Source: Jeotgalicoccus sp.
Lineage (GTDB): Bacteria; Bacillota; Bacilli; Staphylococcales; Salinicoccaceae
Direction: 5' to 3'
Assembly (NCBI GenBank): GCA_003513765.1
Contig: DONT01000006.1
Coordinates: 112,333 to 176,332, forward strand
DNA: 64,000 nt
The notes beneath the pieces were generated by a model. That model saw nothing but the letters and a program-made list of their open reading frames with translations. It had not been told where the DNA came from and searched no databases. This document shows positions 23,873 through 32,530 of the stretch, one piece after another. Each line of letters starts with the position of its first letter. Within the stretch, counting starts at the first letter, position 1. The position numbers and the translations under genes are program-made.

Positions 23873-24562
23873 CTAATCGTTAACCGTTTGGGCTTTCGGT
23901 GTTTTATCGTCGGGGTTATAAGTCGGATCGAGTTTACGTTCCAGGAAGCGAAGCGCAAAGTCGATTATAATCGCAATTAAGGCGATTGGAATCGCACCGG
24001 CTAAAATATACACCGTACCGTCAGTTGCATTCGTACCGCGGATAATTAAATCCGACAGCGTCGGCGCACCGATGAATGAACCGATGGCAACAATACCGAT
24101 CGCAACGACGAGCGCAATGCGCAGCCCGCCGATAATAACTGACAAGGCAAGCGGCAGCTCAATCATGCGGAGCACCTGATTGCGTGTCATACCCATACTT
24201 TTTCCGGCGTCGGTAATATTTTTATCGACACCTGTAATGCCGGAGTACGTATTTTTAATAATCGGCAGGAGCGCGTACAGGAATACCGTCAGAATAACCG
24301 TATTCGTGCCGAGTCCCATAACGAGCATTAAAATCGACAGCATCGCGAGGGCGGGAATCGTCTGGATAATATTCGCAATTGTAATCACGACACCTGAGAG
24401 TTTCGCATAGCGCGCGATAAAAATCCCAATTGGAATGCCGACGATTGCGGCAAACAGCACGCCGTAAATACTCATCAGCAGGTGGTCTGTAAACAGGCTA
24501 AGCAGATAGGCGAAGTTGTTGACGAAATAATTATATAAATCCGTTAATAAATTACCTGTCAC
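23873..24562 (-). CDS. opuCD: Osmolyte ABC transporter, permease OpuCD-like
   Basis: About 229 residues form six membrane helices with the permease loop GKSMGMTRNQVLRMIELPLALSVIIGG in outline (the EAA-type coupling region). It is the last gene of the opuCA-CB-CC-CD order, and starts 2 bases after opuCC ends if GTG 24562 is used. That start has GGAAGGTGAG at the right distance; the longer TTG start at 24583 lies within the opuCC end. Together with OpuCB it forms the membrane channel for glycine betaine, carnitine or choline uptake. Confidence 0.9.
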   Translation of the reverse strand: MTGNLLTDLYNYFVNNFAYLLSLFTDHLLMSIYGVLFAAIVGIPIGIFIARYAKLSGVVITIANIIQTIPALAMLSILMLVMGLGTNTVILTVFLYALLPIIKNTYSGITGVDKNITDAGKSMGMTRNQVLRMIELPLALSVIIGGLRIALVVAIGIVAIGSFIGAPTLSDLIIRGTNATDGTVYILAGAIPIALIAIIIDFALRFLERKLDPTYNPDDKTPKAQTVND

Positions 24563-24563
24563 A

Positions 24564-25490
24564 TTACTCACCTTCCTCTTCAAAGTAGTTGTGTTCTTCT
24601 AAAAATTCTTCCGCAACGAGCGCAGGCTCAATGCCTTCTTCATCTGAACGGTAGTTTAAATTCTGCATAGTCTCTGTTGAAACTGTACCGACCAGACGAG
24701 ACAGCGCATCGTCAATTTCCGGATATTCTGCAATGATTTCATGTGTCGCAAACGGTGATGCATCATAAGGCGGGAAGAACTGCAAATCGTCTTCCAGGAC
24801 GACTAAATCATAGGCCGGAATACGGCCGTCAGTCGTGTAGCCGAGTGCCAGGTCCAGACTGCCTGTGTTTAATGCTTCATATACAAGACTGATCTGCATC
24901 GCACGGATGTTGTCGAACTCGAACCCGTAAGCTTCCTGGAATGCAGGATAGCCGTCGCCGGGACGGTTGAACCATGAAGTATCCACACCGACTGCGAATT
25001 CATCCGTGTATGCCGCTAAATCTGATGTCGTTTCAAGATCGTACTCTTCGGCAGTTTCACTGGTTACCATAAAGGCATACGTGTTATCGAAACCGTAAGA
25101 GTCGTAAAATTTCATATCGAAATCTTCATCAAATGCTTTTTGTGTCTGTTCCAGTGCAATATCAGGATCGCTTTCCGGATCTTTATCTAATACGCCGGTA
25201 AGTTCAGTACCGGTGTAGCGTACTCCGGATACCTGGGCATCTCCTGACAGCAGTGCGTTATGCTGAATTGTTGATGAGCCGAGGTTGTTTATCATTGTCG
25301 GCTCAATTTCTCCATCGCTGTAATGTTCAATCATTAAGCGCGACATATGAGAAACAATCTGTGATTCTGTTGTCGTCATTGATGTGATTGCAATACCGTC
25401 GCTGGAACTGCTGCTGAGGCCGGGCAGGCTGCACCCGGATAAGACAGTCAGAGATACCAGTAAGGCTAATAATTTTTTCATTTGTCTCAT
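24564..25490 (-). CDS. opuCC: Osmolyte ABC transporter, substrate-binding lipoprotein OpuCC-like
   Basis: The 308-residue protein begins with a lipoprotein signal ending LTVLSGCSLPG, followed by an OpuAC/QAT-type binding domain. The region from about 40 (IAITSMTTTESQIVSHMSRLM) and ALGYTTDGRIPAYDLVVLEDD fit the family's hinge strands. Tyrosines and tryptophan expected for a quaternary-amine cage occur in DTSWFNRPGDGYPAF. GGAGG sits 6 bases before ATG 25490. It would be anchored outside the membrane and deliver compatible solutes to OpuCB/OpuCD. Confidence 0.92.
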   Translation of the reverse strand: MRQMKKLLALLVSLTVLSGCSLPGLSSSSSDGIAITSMTTTESQIVSHMSRLMIEHYSDGEIEPTMINNLGSSTIQHNALLSGDAQVSGVRYTGTELTGVLDKDPESDPDIALEQTQKAFDEDFDMKFYDSYGFDNTYAFMVTSETAEEYDLETTSDLAAYTDEFAVGVDTSWFNRPGDGYPAFQEAYGFEFDNIRAMQISLVYEALNTGSLDLALGYTTDGRIPAYDLVVLEDDLQFFPPYDASPFATHEIIAEYPEIDDALSRLVGTVSTETMQNLNYRSDEEGIEPALVAEEFLEEHNYFEEEGE

Positions 25491-25500
25491 GATACTCCTC

Positions 25501-26136
25501 CTATCGGGATACTTTTAAGCCTTTTGGCGTAGCCCATTTTTCTGTCAGCGATAAAATAAAATCTGCAATGAGTGCAAGCAGTGTAACCATAACAGCAGCG
25601 CTGATAATCAGTTCAGGCTGGTAAGAATTCAGTCCGTTGAAGACAAAGTCCCCAAGACCGCCGGCCCCGATGTAGCTGGCAAGTGTTGCCCATGAAATGA
25701 CATAGACCGATGATAATCTGATACCGCTTAAAATTAACGGTATGGCAATCGGCAGTTCGACATTCCATATTAGCTGCATACGTGTCATACCCATACTTTT
25801 GGCTGCTTCTTTGACATTTGGATCAATATTTTTAACACCGATAATCGTATTATTTAAAATTGGCAGCAGGATATATGCGCTGAGCGCGATAATCGCCGGT
25901 ATGCGTCCGACTCCAAAGAGCGGAATCATCAGCGCGAGCACTGCGAGTGTCGGTACAGTCTGCAGCACGCCTGCTGTTGTTAATACATAGTTGCTTACTT
26001 TTTTAGTGTTGGCAATTGCCATACCTAAAGGCACGGCAATCAGAATACCGATAATTAATGAAATAATAGACAGGTAAAAGTGTTCCCAGGTTTTAACGAG
26101 CAGTTCTGAGCCGTTTACACTTAAAAATTCCATCAT
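25501..26136 (-). CDS. opuCB: Osmolyte ABC transporter, permease OpuCB-like
   Basis: The 211-residue membrane protein has about six helices and the coupling loop AAKSMGMTRMQLIWNVELPIAIP, with PLILSGIRLSSVYVISW after it. Its ATG overlaps the opuCA stop (ATGATG/TGA), showing translational coupling. AGGAG lies about 10 bases upstream inside opuCA. It pairs with OpuCD in the transporter. Confidence 0.92.
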   Translation of the reverse strand: MMEFLSVNGSELLVKTWEHFYLSIISLIIGILIAVPLGMAIANTKKVSNYVLTTAGVLQTVPTLAVLALMIPLFGVGRIPAIIALSAYILLPILNNTIIGVKNIDPNVKEAAKSMGMTRMQLIWNVELPIAIPLILSGIRLSSVYVISWATLASYIGAGGLGDFVFNGLNSYQPELIISAAVMVTLLALIADFILSLTEKWATPKGLKVSR

Positions 26137-27287
26137 ACTTCATCAGCTCCTGACGTAACCGGAAGAGACGTCTCCTCGCCCCAAATTGTGTCGTACACGA
26201 TATCTACCAGGTTAGAACGTGTGATTAAGCCTATTAAAGTATTATTATCATCAACTACAGGAATGATTCTGACGTTGCGTTTTAAAATTGTGCGGACAGA
26301 ATCCTGGAGTTTTGAATCTATGCCGATTTTATAAATATCCCGGCCCATTAAGTCAACAATATCCATACCTTTACGGTAGCCCTCGTTAATATCTTCAATA
26401 TCGATAAAACCGAGCAGTTTCTTATGACTGTCAGTAATGAGAATTGTATCGATGCGTTTTTCACGCATCAGTGCAATACAATCGTTAATAGATTTATCAA
26501 CTGTAATGCTGACCGGTGTAATCATTGCATCTGCAACAGTACGCATATTCGGCCGATCCTGAATCAGGCGGCCTTCACCGATGAAATCACGGACGAAGTC
26601 ATTAGCCGGATTACGCAGAATTTCATCCGGCGTATCAAACTGAATAATTTCCCCGTGGCTCATAATACAAATTCTGTCTGCGAGTTTTATCGCTTCATCC
26701 ATATCATGAGTAACGAAAATAAATGTTTTGCCCAGCTTCTGCTGAAGCTCTTTAACCAGATCTTGTAATGTATCGCGTGTAATTGGGTCCAATGCCCCGA
26801 AAGGTTCATCCATAAGTATAATATCCTGTTCGGCTGCGAGTGCTCTGACAACACCGATACGCTGCTGCTGTCCGCCTGAAAGTTCAGAAGGATAGCGGTC
26901 TAAAAATTCTTCCGGCAGATCGACGAGCTTAATTAATTCTTTTGCTTTTTTATCTTTATCTTCGTCGGACCATTTTAAAAGTCGCGGGACTAAAGTGATA
27001 TTCTCTTTAATCGTCATATGCGGCAACAGACCAATCTGCTGAATCACATAGCCGATTTTTCGGCGGAGTTCAACCGGGTTTTTCTTCGTGATATCTTCAC
27101 CGTTTATCGTAATTGTGCCTGAAGTCGGTTCAATCATACGGTTAATCATACGGAGCGCAGTTGTCTTACCGCTGCCGCTCGTGCCGATAAATGCGATAAA
27201 TTCACCTTCCTCGATATCGAGGGAAATGTCGTTAACGGCTTTTTTATTGCCGCCGTAAATCTTAGTTAAATTCTTTATACTTAACAT
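26133..27287 (-). CDS. opuCA: Osmolyte ABC transporter, ATP-binding protein with tandem CBS domains, OpuCA-like
   Basis: From ATG 27287 (AAAGGAG upstream) the product has 384 residues. It shows Walker A GTSGSGKTT, signature LSGGQQQR, Walker B IILMDEPFGALD and switch histidine VTHDMDEA. Two CBS domains fill about residues 250-370 (ITVDKSINDCIALMREKRID; VRTILKRNVRIIPVVDDNN). In OpuA-type transporters CBS domains sense ionic strength or cyclic di-AMP, so post-translational control is likely. First gene of the four-gene operon. Confidence 0.95.
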   Translation of the reverse strand: MLSIKNLTKIYGGNKKAVNDISLDIEEGEFIAFIGTSGSGKTTALRMINRMIEPTSGTITINGEDITKKNPVELRRKIGYVIQQIGLLPHMTIKENITLVPRLLKWSDEDKDKKAKELIKLVDLPEEFLDRYPSELSGGQQQRIGVVRALAAEQDIILMDEPFGALDPITRDTLQDLVKELQQKLGKTFIFVTHDMDEAIKLADRICIMSHGEIIQFDTPDEILRNPANDFVRDFIGEGRLIQDRPNMRTVADAMITPVSITVDKSINDCIALMREKRIDTILITDSHKKLLGFIDIEDINEGYRKGMDIVDLMGRDIYKIGIDSKLQDSVRTILKRNVRIIPVVDDNNTLIGLITRSNLVDIVYDTIWGEETSLPVTSGADEV

Positions 27288-27552
27288 AGTCGTCTCCTTT
27301 ACTTTATAAAGTTGAGCAAATTTATACTTTATAACTATAACATAATAGGGAATCTGTTTCATTTTGCTCTTGGGATTTCACACATAAGAAATGTGGTTTT
27401 ACGCATATTCTGTAATGTATTGTGAAAATTTAAACTGAAATTTTATTATATTAATTATAAAAAAATATAAAATTATTTCTATTATAATTTCAGCTGATTT
27501 TGACAGTGATGATAGAATAAAATAAAACATGGTATATAGAAGGGGAATGCCA

Positions 27553-28467
27553 ATGCTGTCATTATTAATGATTGTCGTGCCTGTATTCCTGGTTTTTGTG
27601 ATTGGCTTTACCGCACAAAAACTTTTGAAAATGGACATTAAATCTGTGTCATCCGTCTCGCTTTACATATTATTTCCCGCACTGGCCTTTACGACATTTT
27701 ATACGAATCCGCTGGACGGGGAATTTCTATATGCACTGCTGTTCTCGTTAATTTTAATGCTGATTTTAACTGTAATCACTATAGTGATCGCGAGATTTCT
27801 AAAATACGGCAGAGCGGAAATCGGTGCGATGCTGCTTGGCGTACTGTTTCCAAACAGCGGAAACTACGGTGCACCGGTCGTCCTGTTTGCGATAAATGCC
27901 GCGGCATTTGATTATGCAATTATGCTGACAGTTATTCATACATTTATTATCAGCACGGTCGGAATCTTTATAGCATCATACGGCAACGGTGCAGCGATTA
28001 CTGTACGTGAAGGTCTGAGAAGCGTTATGCGCGTACCGGTAATATATGCGGTCGTTATTGCGATTGTACTGCAGCTGATACACTTCAAAATTCCGCCGGC
28101 ATTTATGGAGATTATTGAAATGCTCGGCGCGGCATCGATTCCAATCGTTATGCTGATTTTAGGTATGCAGCTGGCTGATATGAAGTTTGGCCACAGCAGA
28201 GTGACTGAAGTTACCGGTCTTGTGACAATGCGCATGGTTGTATCGCCTGTAATTGCAACGGGACTGACTGTATTCATGCCGATTGACGATACGTTTAAAC
28301 TGGTCTTTATCATACTGAACGCCATGCCGGTCGCAGCGAATGCAACGATGATTGCTGCTGCTTATAATACAAAACCGGATACTGTTTCTCTAGGTGCATT
28401 GCTTACGACGCTTTTAAGTCTGATTGCGCTGCCAATCTGGCTCTGGGTGCTTGGGGTTGGGGTGTAG
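27553..28467 (+). CDS. AEC family transporter (auxin efflux carrier type)
   Basis: The 304-residue membrane protein has about ten helices in two five-helix halves. The paired motifs LLGVLFPNSGNYGAPVVLFA and AASIPIVMLILGMQLADM are typical of AEC/BASS-type carriers. AAGGGGAA at 27538-27545 best fits ATG 27553; ATGs at 27529 and 27547 are also in frame. Bacterial members move organic acids such as malonate or malate. It is divergent from opuCA, and no metabolic partner is adjacent. Confidence 0.85.
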   Translation: MLSLLMIVVPVFLVFVIGFTAQKLLKMDIKSVSSVSLYILFPALAFTTFYTNPLDGEFLYALLFSLILMLILTVITIVIARFLKYGRAEIGAMLLGVLFPNSGNYGAPVVLFAINAAAFDYAIMLTVIHTFIISTVGIFIASYGNGAAITVREGLRSVMRVPVIYAVVIAIVLQLIHFKIPPAFMEIIEMLGAASIPIVMLILGMQLADMKFGHSRVTEVTGLVTMRMVVSPVIATGLTVFMPIDDTFKLVFIILNAMPVAANATMIAAAYNTKPDTVSLGALLTTLLSLIALPIWLWVLGVGV

Positions 28468-28563
28468 GGCAGTGTTTAATATTTAATTATTATACAGCTA
28501 AAAAATATATTTATCAAAACTTTCAGAATATTCATTGACGAGAATAATGAAAGAATGGTAATT

Positions 28564-28654
28564 TAGGGGCTAATCCAAATTTGCTTAGCTGTTTTAAAAT
28601 ATATAACCCCTTAGCAGGCGTCTTCCACCCGGGAAGGTGCCTGTCCTCTTTTTA
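28564..28654 (+). promoter_or_regulatory. Structured leader with terminator hairpin before the thioredoxin-fold gene
   Basis: CAGGCGTCTTCC (28615-28626) pairs with GGGAAGGTGCCTG (28631-28643), followed by TCCTCTTTTTA, a terminator form. Just before it, AGGGG (28565-28569) can pair with CCCCT (28607-28611) across about 37 bases. It may be an attenuator for the following gene, or simply the end of the AEC transcript. I do not recognise a known riboswitch or T-box. Confidence 0.45.
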
Positions 28655-28723
28655 GGAGATTGCGAAGGATGAGTTATGGGTATGATTAATATTATAAGTG
28701 ATATAAAAATAGGGGGAGTTTTT

Positions 28724-29257
28724 GTGAAGAACAGATATACTGCTGATATAGAATACTTAACGGTAGGCCTTGAGCATGCATCGATTGAAGTGGAAGCATT
28801 TGTGAATCTCGGATGCCCGTACAGTGCGAAGTTTTTTGAAATTGCATCTGAAGTAATTAAACCGTACACGGATAACGGTCATGTAAAATTTGTTGTTAAG
28901 CATGTAGACCGGACGAAGGGGCAGCTGCTCCGCGGTACTGTAGCAAATAACTATGTCGATCATGATGATCCTGCAGAAGGTTTTGCGGCAATGAAAAAAT
29001 TATTCCAGACGCAGGAATCTTGGGTGAAGAGTTTCAGAAAAACACTCGAAATGTGTGAAGATACTTTAGGACTGCCAGAAAAAACAGCGGCGTATGAACG
29101 CGGTGTGGCAGTACTTAAAGATTTTAATGAACGTGGTTTGAAAATTGTTCCGACAGTATTTATCAACGGCGAGCATTTAACGGCTTATAAGCCTGCAGAA
29201 CAGAGTAAAGAAGAAATTAGTAAAATTTTAACAGAGCGTATAGAGTCACTGAAATAG
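28724..29257 (+). CDS. DsbA-like thioredoxin-fold protein with a single-cysteine CPYS motif
   Basis: From GTG 28724 (GGGGGAG 5 bases upstream) the product has 177 residues. EAFVNLGCPYSAKFFEIA is the active-site helix of the DsbA/Thioredoxin_4 group and GLKIVPTVFINGEHL holds the cis-proline. The second active-site cysteine is replaced by serine (C-P-Y-S), so it cannot form the normal intramolecular disulfide. A monothiol or chaperone role is likely. No signal peptide, so cytoplasmic. An open extension to 28676 lacks a start signal. Confidence 0.8.
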   Translation: MKNRYTADIEYLTVGLEHASIEVEAFVNLGCPYSAKFFEIASEVIKPYTDNGHVKFVVKHVDRTKGQLLRGTVANNYVDHDDPAEGFAAMKKLFQTQESWVKSFRKTLEMCEDTLGLPEKTAAYERGVAVLKDFNERGLKIVPTVFINGEHLTAYKPAEQSKEEISKILTERIESLK

Positions 29258-29314
29258 GCTGGAGTTTCCAGTCTGTTTTCTTTTAGTGTATATTACTGGT
29301 AAGGAGATGAAGTG

Positions 29315-29587
29315 ATGAAGTATTTCGCAGTATTATTATCGATGAAAGATGAAGAATTATCACGTGTACATAGACCGGAGCATCTGGACTTTCTGACACG
29401 TCAAAGAGATGCGGGCACGGTGCTGATGAACGGGCGCTTCACCGATGGTTCAGGCGGTCTTATTATTTACCGTGCTGAAGATGAGGCGTCAGCGGTTTCA
29501 CTCGTAGAGCAGGATCCCTACATTTCGCTGGGTGCGAGAGATTATAAAATTCAGGAATGGGATATGGAAACGAATTACGAGTTCTAA
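29315..29587 (+). CDS. YciI-like protein
   Basis: The 90-residue protein has the small ferredoxin-like YciI fold: MKYFAVLLSMKDEELSRVHRPEHLDFL in outline, then GTVLMNGRFTDGSGGLIIY and ALVEQDPY-type segment SLVEQDPYISLGA. The histidine and aspartate-containing loops match putative active-site positions, but biochemical function is mostly unknown. AAGGAG is 9 bases before ATG 29315. It lies between the thioredoxin-fold gene and the metalloprotease gene in the same direction. Confidence 0.85.
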   Translation: MKYFAVLLSMKDEELSRVHRPEHLDFLTRQRDAGTVLMNGRFTDGSGGLIIYRAEDEASAVSLVEQDPYISLGARDYKIQEWDMETNYEF

Positions 29588-29605
29588 AAGTTCGGAGTGA
29601 TAGTG

Positions 29606-30943
29606 ATGAGGGCAGCTAGGAGAGTTACGTTATTTACACTGGTAATATTATTGTTTTGGGTACCAAATGCTAATGCACAGGAAGCAATCAACCCGTATTT
29701 GCAAAATATGGTTGATGTTCGTGCATCATCTGACGAAAGCTGGCAAGAAGCACAGCGGATGATTAGCCGTATGAATAATGTAGAAAACCAAATTTTATAT
29801 CAGACTAATAACAACGGTGCTGTATTTATTCTTGCGGATACACCGATTACTGAACAGCCGGAATTTGCACATTTAAAAGGAGTAGTACCGAGAGGCCATA
29901 CAAACTCCTGGGATGACATACCTGGGGCAGGCGGTCATGTGTCGATGGCACGGATCGGCTACAGTGAATACGGCAGAGGACATTCGACGATTAATCTGGA
30001 ACTCCATGAATACGGACATGTCGTCGATTCATTTACGGTCGGTGTGCAGGTCAGTGAGACTGAGGAGTTCAGAGCAATTCATGCTGCTGAGGTGGATCAG
30101 CTGATGAACAGCAATTCGCAGCGTGAGTATTACGATATGGTCGGCGAATATTTCGGTGAAACATTCGCGATGTATTACTACACAGCGGAATCGCGTGCAG
30201 AATTGGCAGAGAAAGCGCCGAGAACGCATGCATTCTTCGATGACTTTAACCACCGGATTTTATCGACGGGAGAAGTTACAGGAAATACTGCGACGATGTA
30301 CTGGGATGCACATGAAGACGCTGTGGAATATGAAATGTTCCGTAACGGTGAATCTGTCGGAACAACAGTAGGCAGCAGTTTTCGAATAGAAGGATTAAAT
30401 ACAGATACCACTTATGACTTTCATGTTGTAGCGAAAAACGCCAGCGGCGAAGAGCTGTATACATCATATACACGTTCAGCGCTGACAGGCAGTATACCAG
30501 ATGCCGATACGACGGTACTTGAAGCGACAATTGCAGAAGTTGAAGCAGCATATACTGACCGTGAAATGGGAGAACCATTAACCCGTGCCTTGGCGAATTC
30601 AAAAAGCTACATCGCCAGCGATGAAAACCTGAGACAGGATGAAGTCGATAATTTAAACAGCAATCTGGAAGAAACATGGGAAGCAGATGAAACAGCGCAG
30701 CGTGAAGCAGAAGAAGAGCGTCTGCGTGAAGAACAGGAAGCCCGTGAAGAAGCAGAGAGAAAAGCTGAAGAAGAAAGAATAGCCGCTGAAGAACAGGCGG
30801 CGCTTGAAGCAGAAGAACAGGAGAAAGCCGCAGCAGAAGCAGCGAGGCAGGAACTGCAGGATACGATTATTAAAGTAGTCGTGACACTCGCAGTAATTCT
30901 GGCAGCATTTATTGGATTTATAGTTTACAGGAAGAAAAAATAA
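29606..30943 (+). CDS. Surface-tethered zinc metalloprotease, anthrax lethal factor / Pro-Pro endopeptidase-like, with FnIII and coiled-coil stalk
   Basis: The 445-residue product has a signal peptide (about 1-24, cut after NANA). The catalytic domain has H134-E-Y-G-H138 and a downstream helix EYFGETFAMYY (181-191) that supplies the third zinc ligand. This HExxH plus E spacing is the pattern of the lethal-factor C-terminal family (ATLF/PPEP). A fibronectin type III-like domain follows at about 220-296, a highly charged coiled coil at about 355-418 (repeated REEQEAREEAERKAEEER-like), a membrane helix at about 423-441 and a final KKK tail. It is therefore probably held on the outer face by its C-terminus. 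The natural substrate is unknown. An upstream in-frame GTG (29597) lies in the ribosome binding site. Confidence 0.8.
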   Translation: MRAARRVTLFTLVILLFWVPNANAQEAINPYLQNMVDVRASSDESWQEAQRMISRMNNVENQILYQTNNNGAVFILADTPITEQPEFAHLKGVVPRGHTNSWDDIPGAGGHVSMARIGYSEYGRGHSTINLELHEYGHVVDSFTVGVQVSETEEFRAIHAAEVDQLMNSNSQREYYDMVGEYFGETFAMYYYTAESRAELAEKAPRTHAFFDDFNHRILSTGEVTGNTATMYWDAHEDAVEYEMFRNGESVGTTVGSSFRIEGLNTDTTYDFHVVAKNASGEELYTSYTRSALTGSIPDADTTVLEATIAEVEAAYTDREMGEPLTRALANSKSYIASDENLRQDEVDNLNSNLEETWEADETAQREAEEERLREEQEAREEAERKAEEERIAAEEQAALEAEEQEKAAAEAARQELQDTIIKVVVTLAVILAAFIGFIVYRKKK

Positions 30944-30951
30944 TAAAATGA

Positions 30952-30990
30952 AACAGGGCGGACCCCGTAATGGCGGTCTGCCCTGTTTTT
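30952..30990 (+). terminator. Terminator of the metalloprotease gene
   Basis: AACAGGGCGGACC / GGTCTGCCCTGTT arms around a short loop, followed by TTTTATT. Confidence 0.88.
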
Positions 30991-31010
30991 TATTATGTGC
31001 ATAAAATCCC

Positions 31011-31195
31011 ACGGTGGCGCGCAATGTATTGTTCTGTGCCACCGAGAACTGACGGTGGCGCGCAAAGTGTGGTTCTGTGCCACCGAAAACTGACGGTGGC
31101 GTGTAAAGTGTGATTCTGTGCCACGGAGAACTGACGGTGGCGTGCAAAGTGTGGTTCTATGCCACCGAAAACTGACGGTGGCGCGCAATCCCTAA
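31011..31195. repeat. Array B: 41-bp tandem repeats, inverted relative to array A
   Basis: ACGGTGGCG recurs at 31011, 31052, 31093, 31134 and 31175 (the last ends in GCGCGCAATCC), exactly 41 bases apart. Each unit contains CGGTGGCGCGCAA then TTCTGTGCCACCG, the reverse complement of the array A unit, with different 5- and 8-base fillers. GCCACCG-N8-CGGTGGC makes a hairpin between neighbouring units. The array lies between the terminators of the convergent metalloprotease and PatA-like genes. Confidence 0.97.
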
Positions 31196-31207
31196 TATCC
31201 ATCAAAA

Positions 31208-31243
31208 AAGGTTCACCGAATTTTTTTCGGTGAACCTTTTTAT
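31208..31243. terminator. Terminator of the PatA-like aminotransferase gene
   Basis: AAAAAGGTTCACCG / CGGTGAACCTTTTT around AATTTTTTT, T-rich on both strands. Confidence 0.88.
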
Positions 31244-31244
31244 A

Positions 31245-32396
31245 TTAAACGCGTTCTGTCACAAATGTTTCCAGTCTGTTCATGCCTTCTTCCAGTGTTT
31301 CAATCGTGCTCGCGAAAGAAATTCGGATATGGCCGGCTCCGTGTTCTGAGAATGATGATCCCGGGACGACTGCCATATGTTTTTCATTCAGTAATGCTGT
31401 TGCGAAGTCCCAGTCGTCCATTCCTGTAAATGAAATGTTCGGGAATATATAAAATGCGCCGCCTGGTTTTTCCACTGTACAGCCCATCTTAATAAGACGG
31501 TCGTAAACGTAGTCCCGGCGTTTTAAGTATGCTTCATTCATCACTTTCGGGAAGTCTTTGGCATTTGTTAACGCTTCAAGTGCCGCGTACTGGCTTGGTA
31601 CTGCTGCACAGATTGAGTTATTCAAATGCACTTTTAATATTTCATCGCTTAAGTGTCTGGGTGATAATGTATAGCCGACTCTCCAGCCTGTCATCGAATG
31701 TGATTTAGATACGCCGTGAATCAGTATTATTTTATCACGTGTATTTTCCATGCTGCCAAACGAAATATGTTTATTTTCATAAACATTTTCGCTGTATATT
31801 TCATCGCTGATAAGGAATAAGTCCTTAGTGCTTATGTAATTAGCGATATCCTTCACATCTTTTTCCGATAAAGATGCGCCCGTCGGGTTCGATGGGTAGT
31901 TTAAGAGCACAGCTTTAGTGCTATTAGTAACTAGAGCATCTAATTTCTCAATATTCGGAACAAATTCTGTATCGCTGACATCAAGGTATTTAACAACACC
32001 GCCGTTCAGTTTAATCAGCGATTCATATGCAGGATAGGCAGGTGCCGTAATAATCACTTCATCACCATCTGTTAATATCGTACGGAGTACTGAGTCCAAT
32101 GCCTCACTTGCACCGTTCGTAATAACGACTTCGTCAGCCGTGTAGTGAGCGTTATACTTATCTGCAAAAAAGTCCGCAGCGGCCTGGCGCAGTTCTACGA
32201 TGCCTGCGTTTAATGAATAGCCGGTTTTATTATTATTGATTGCTGTGATCGCCGCGTCCTTTACGCTGTCGGGTGTCGGGAAGTCAGGCTGTCCGATTGT
32301 TAAATTGACGCCATCTTCAAACAGCTGAACCTGATTTGAAAATACTCTGATTCCGGGGATGGATAATGCTGTTGCACGCGGATTTAATTCTGGCAT
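31245..32396 (-). CDS. Class I aminotransferase, PatA-like (N-acetyl-diaminopimelate aminotransferase type)
   Basis: The 383-residue protein starts near SIPGIRVFSNQ and has ITNGASEALDSVLR, NYPSNPTGASL, ISDEIYSENVYE and the Schiff-base lysine in GVSKSHSMTGWRVGY. An arginine in HIRISFA binds the substrate carboxylate. The sequence style and short N-terminus match PatA of Bacillus and staphylococci, which works in lysine/diaminopimelate synthesis, but related members transaminate other amino acids. No lysine gene is adjacent. AGGAGTG precedes ATG 32396. Confidence 0.82.
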   Translation of the reverse strand: MPELNPRATALSIPGIRVFSNQVQLFEDGVNLTIGQPDFPTPDSVKDAAITAINNNKTGYSLNAGIVELRQAAADFFADKYNAHYTADEVVITNGASEALDSVLRTILTDGDEVIITAPAYPAYESLIKLNGGVVKYLDVSDTEFVPNIEKLDALVTNSTKAVLLNYPSNPTGASLSEKDVKDIANYISTKDLFLISDEIYSENVYENKHISFGSMENTRDKIILIHGVSKSHSMTGWRVGYTLSPRHLSDEILKVHLNNSICAAVPSQYAALEALTNAKDFPKVMNEAYLKRRDYVYDRLIKMGCTVEKPGGAFYIFPNISFTGMDDWDFATALLNEKHMAVVPGSSFSEHGAGHIRISFASTIETLEEGMNRLETFVTERV

Positions 32397-32530
32397 TTAT
32401 TTCACTCCTATAATGAACTATTCTTTCTATTATAGAATTTTCAGTTAATAAAAAGCAAATTGAATTTATATTTGTATAATATTGCATTTTAACTTATAAT
32501 TATAAGAAAAAATAACAAAGGGGAGCTGAT

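Noticed and set aside
20615..31195. CRISPR array
   Set aside because: Units are contiguous or carry short similar fillers rather than unique spacers of 30-40 bases, and no cas gene is present.
30925..31205. Several minus-strand frames (70-164 residues) with repeated RWHRT-like segments through array B
   Set aside because: 41 is not a multiple of 3, so several frames stay open merely because the repeat lacks stops. They have no start signals and overlap the metalloprotease terminator.
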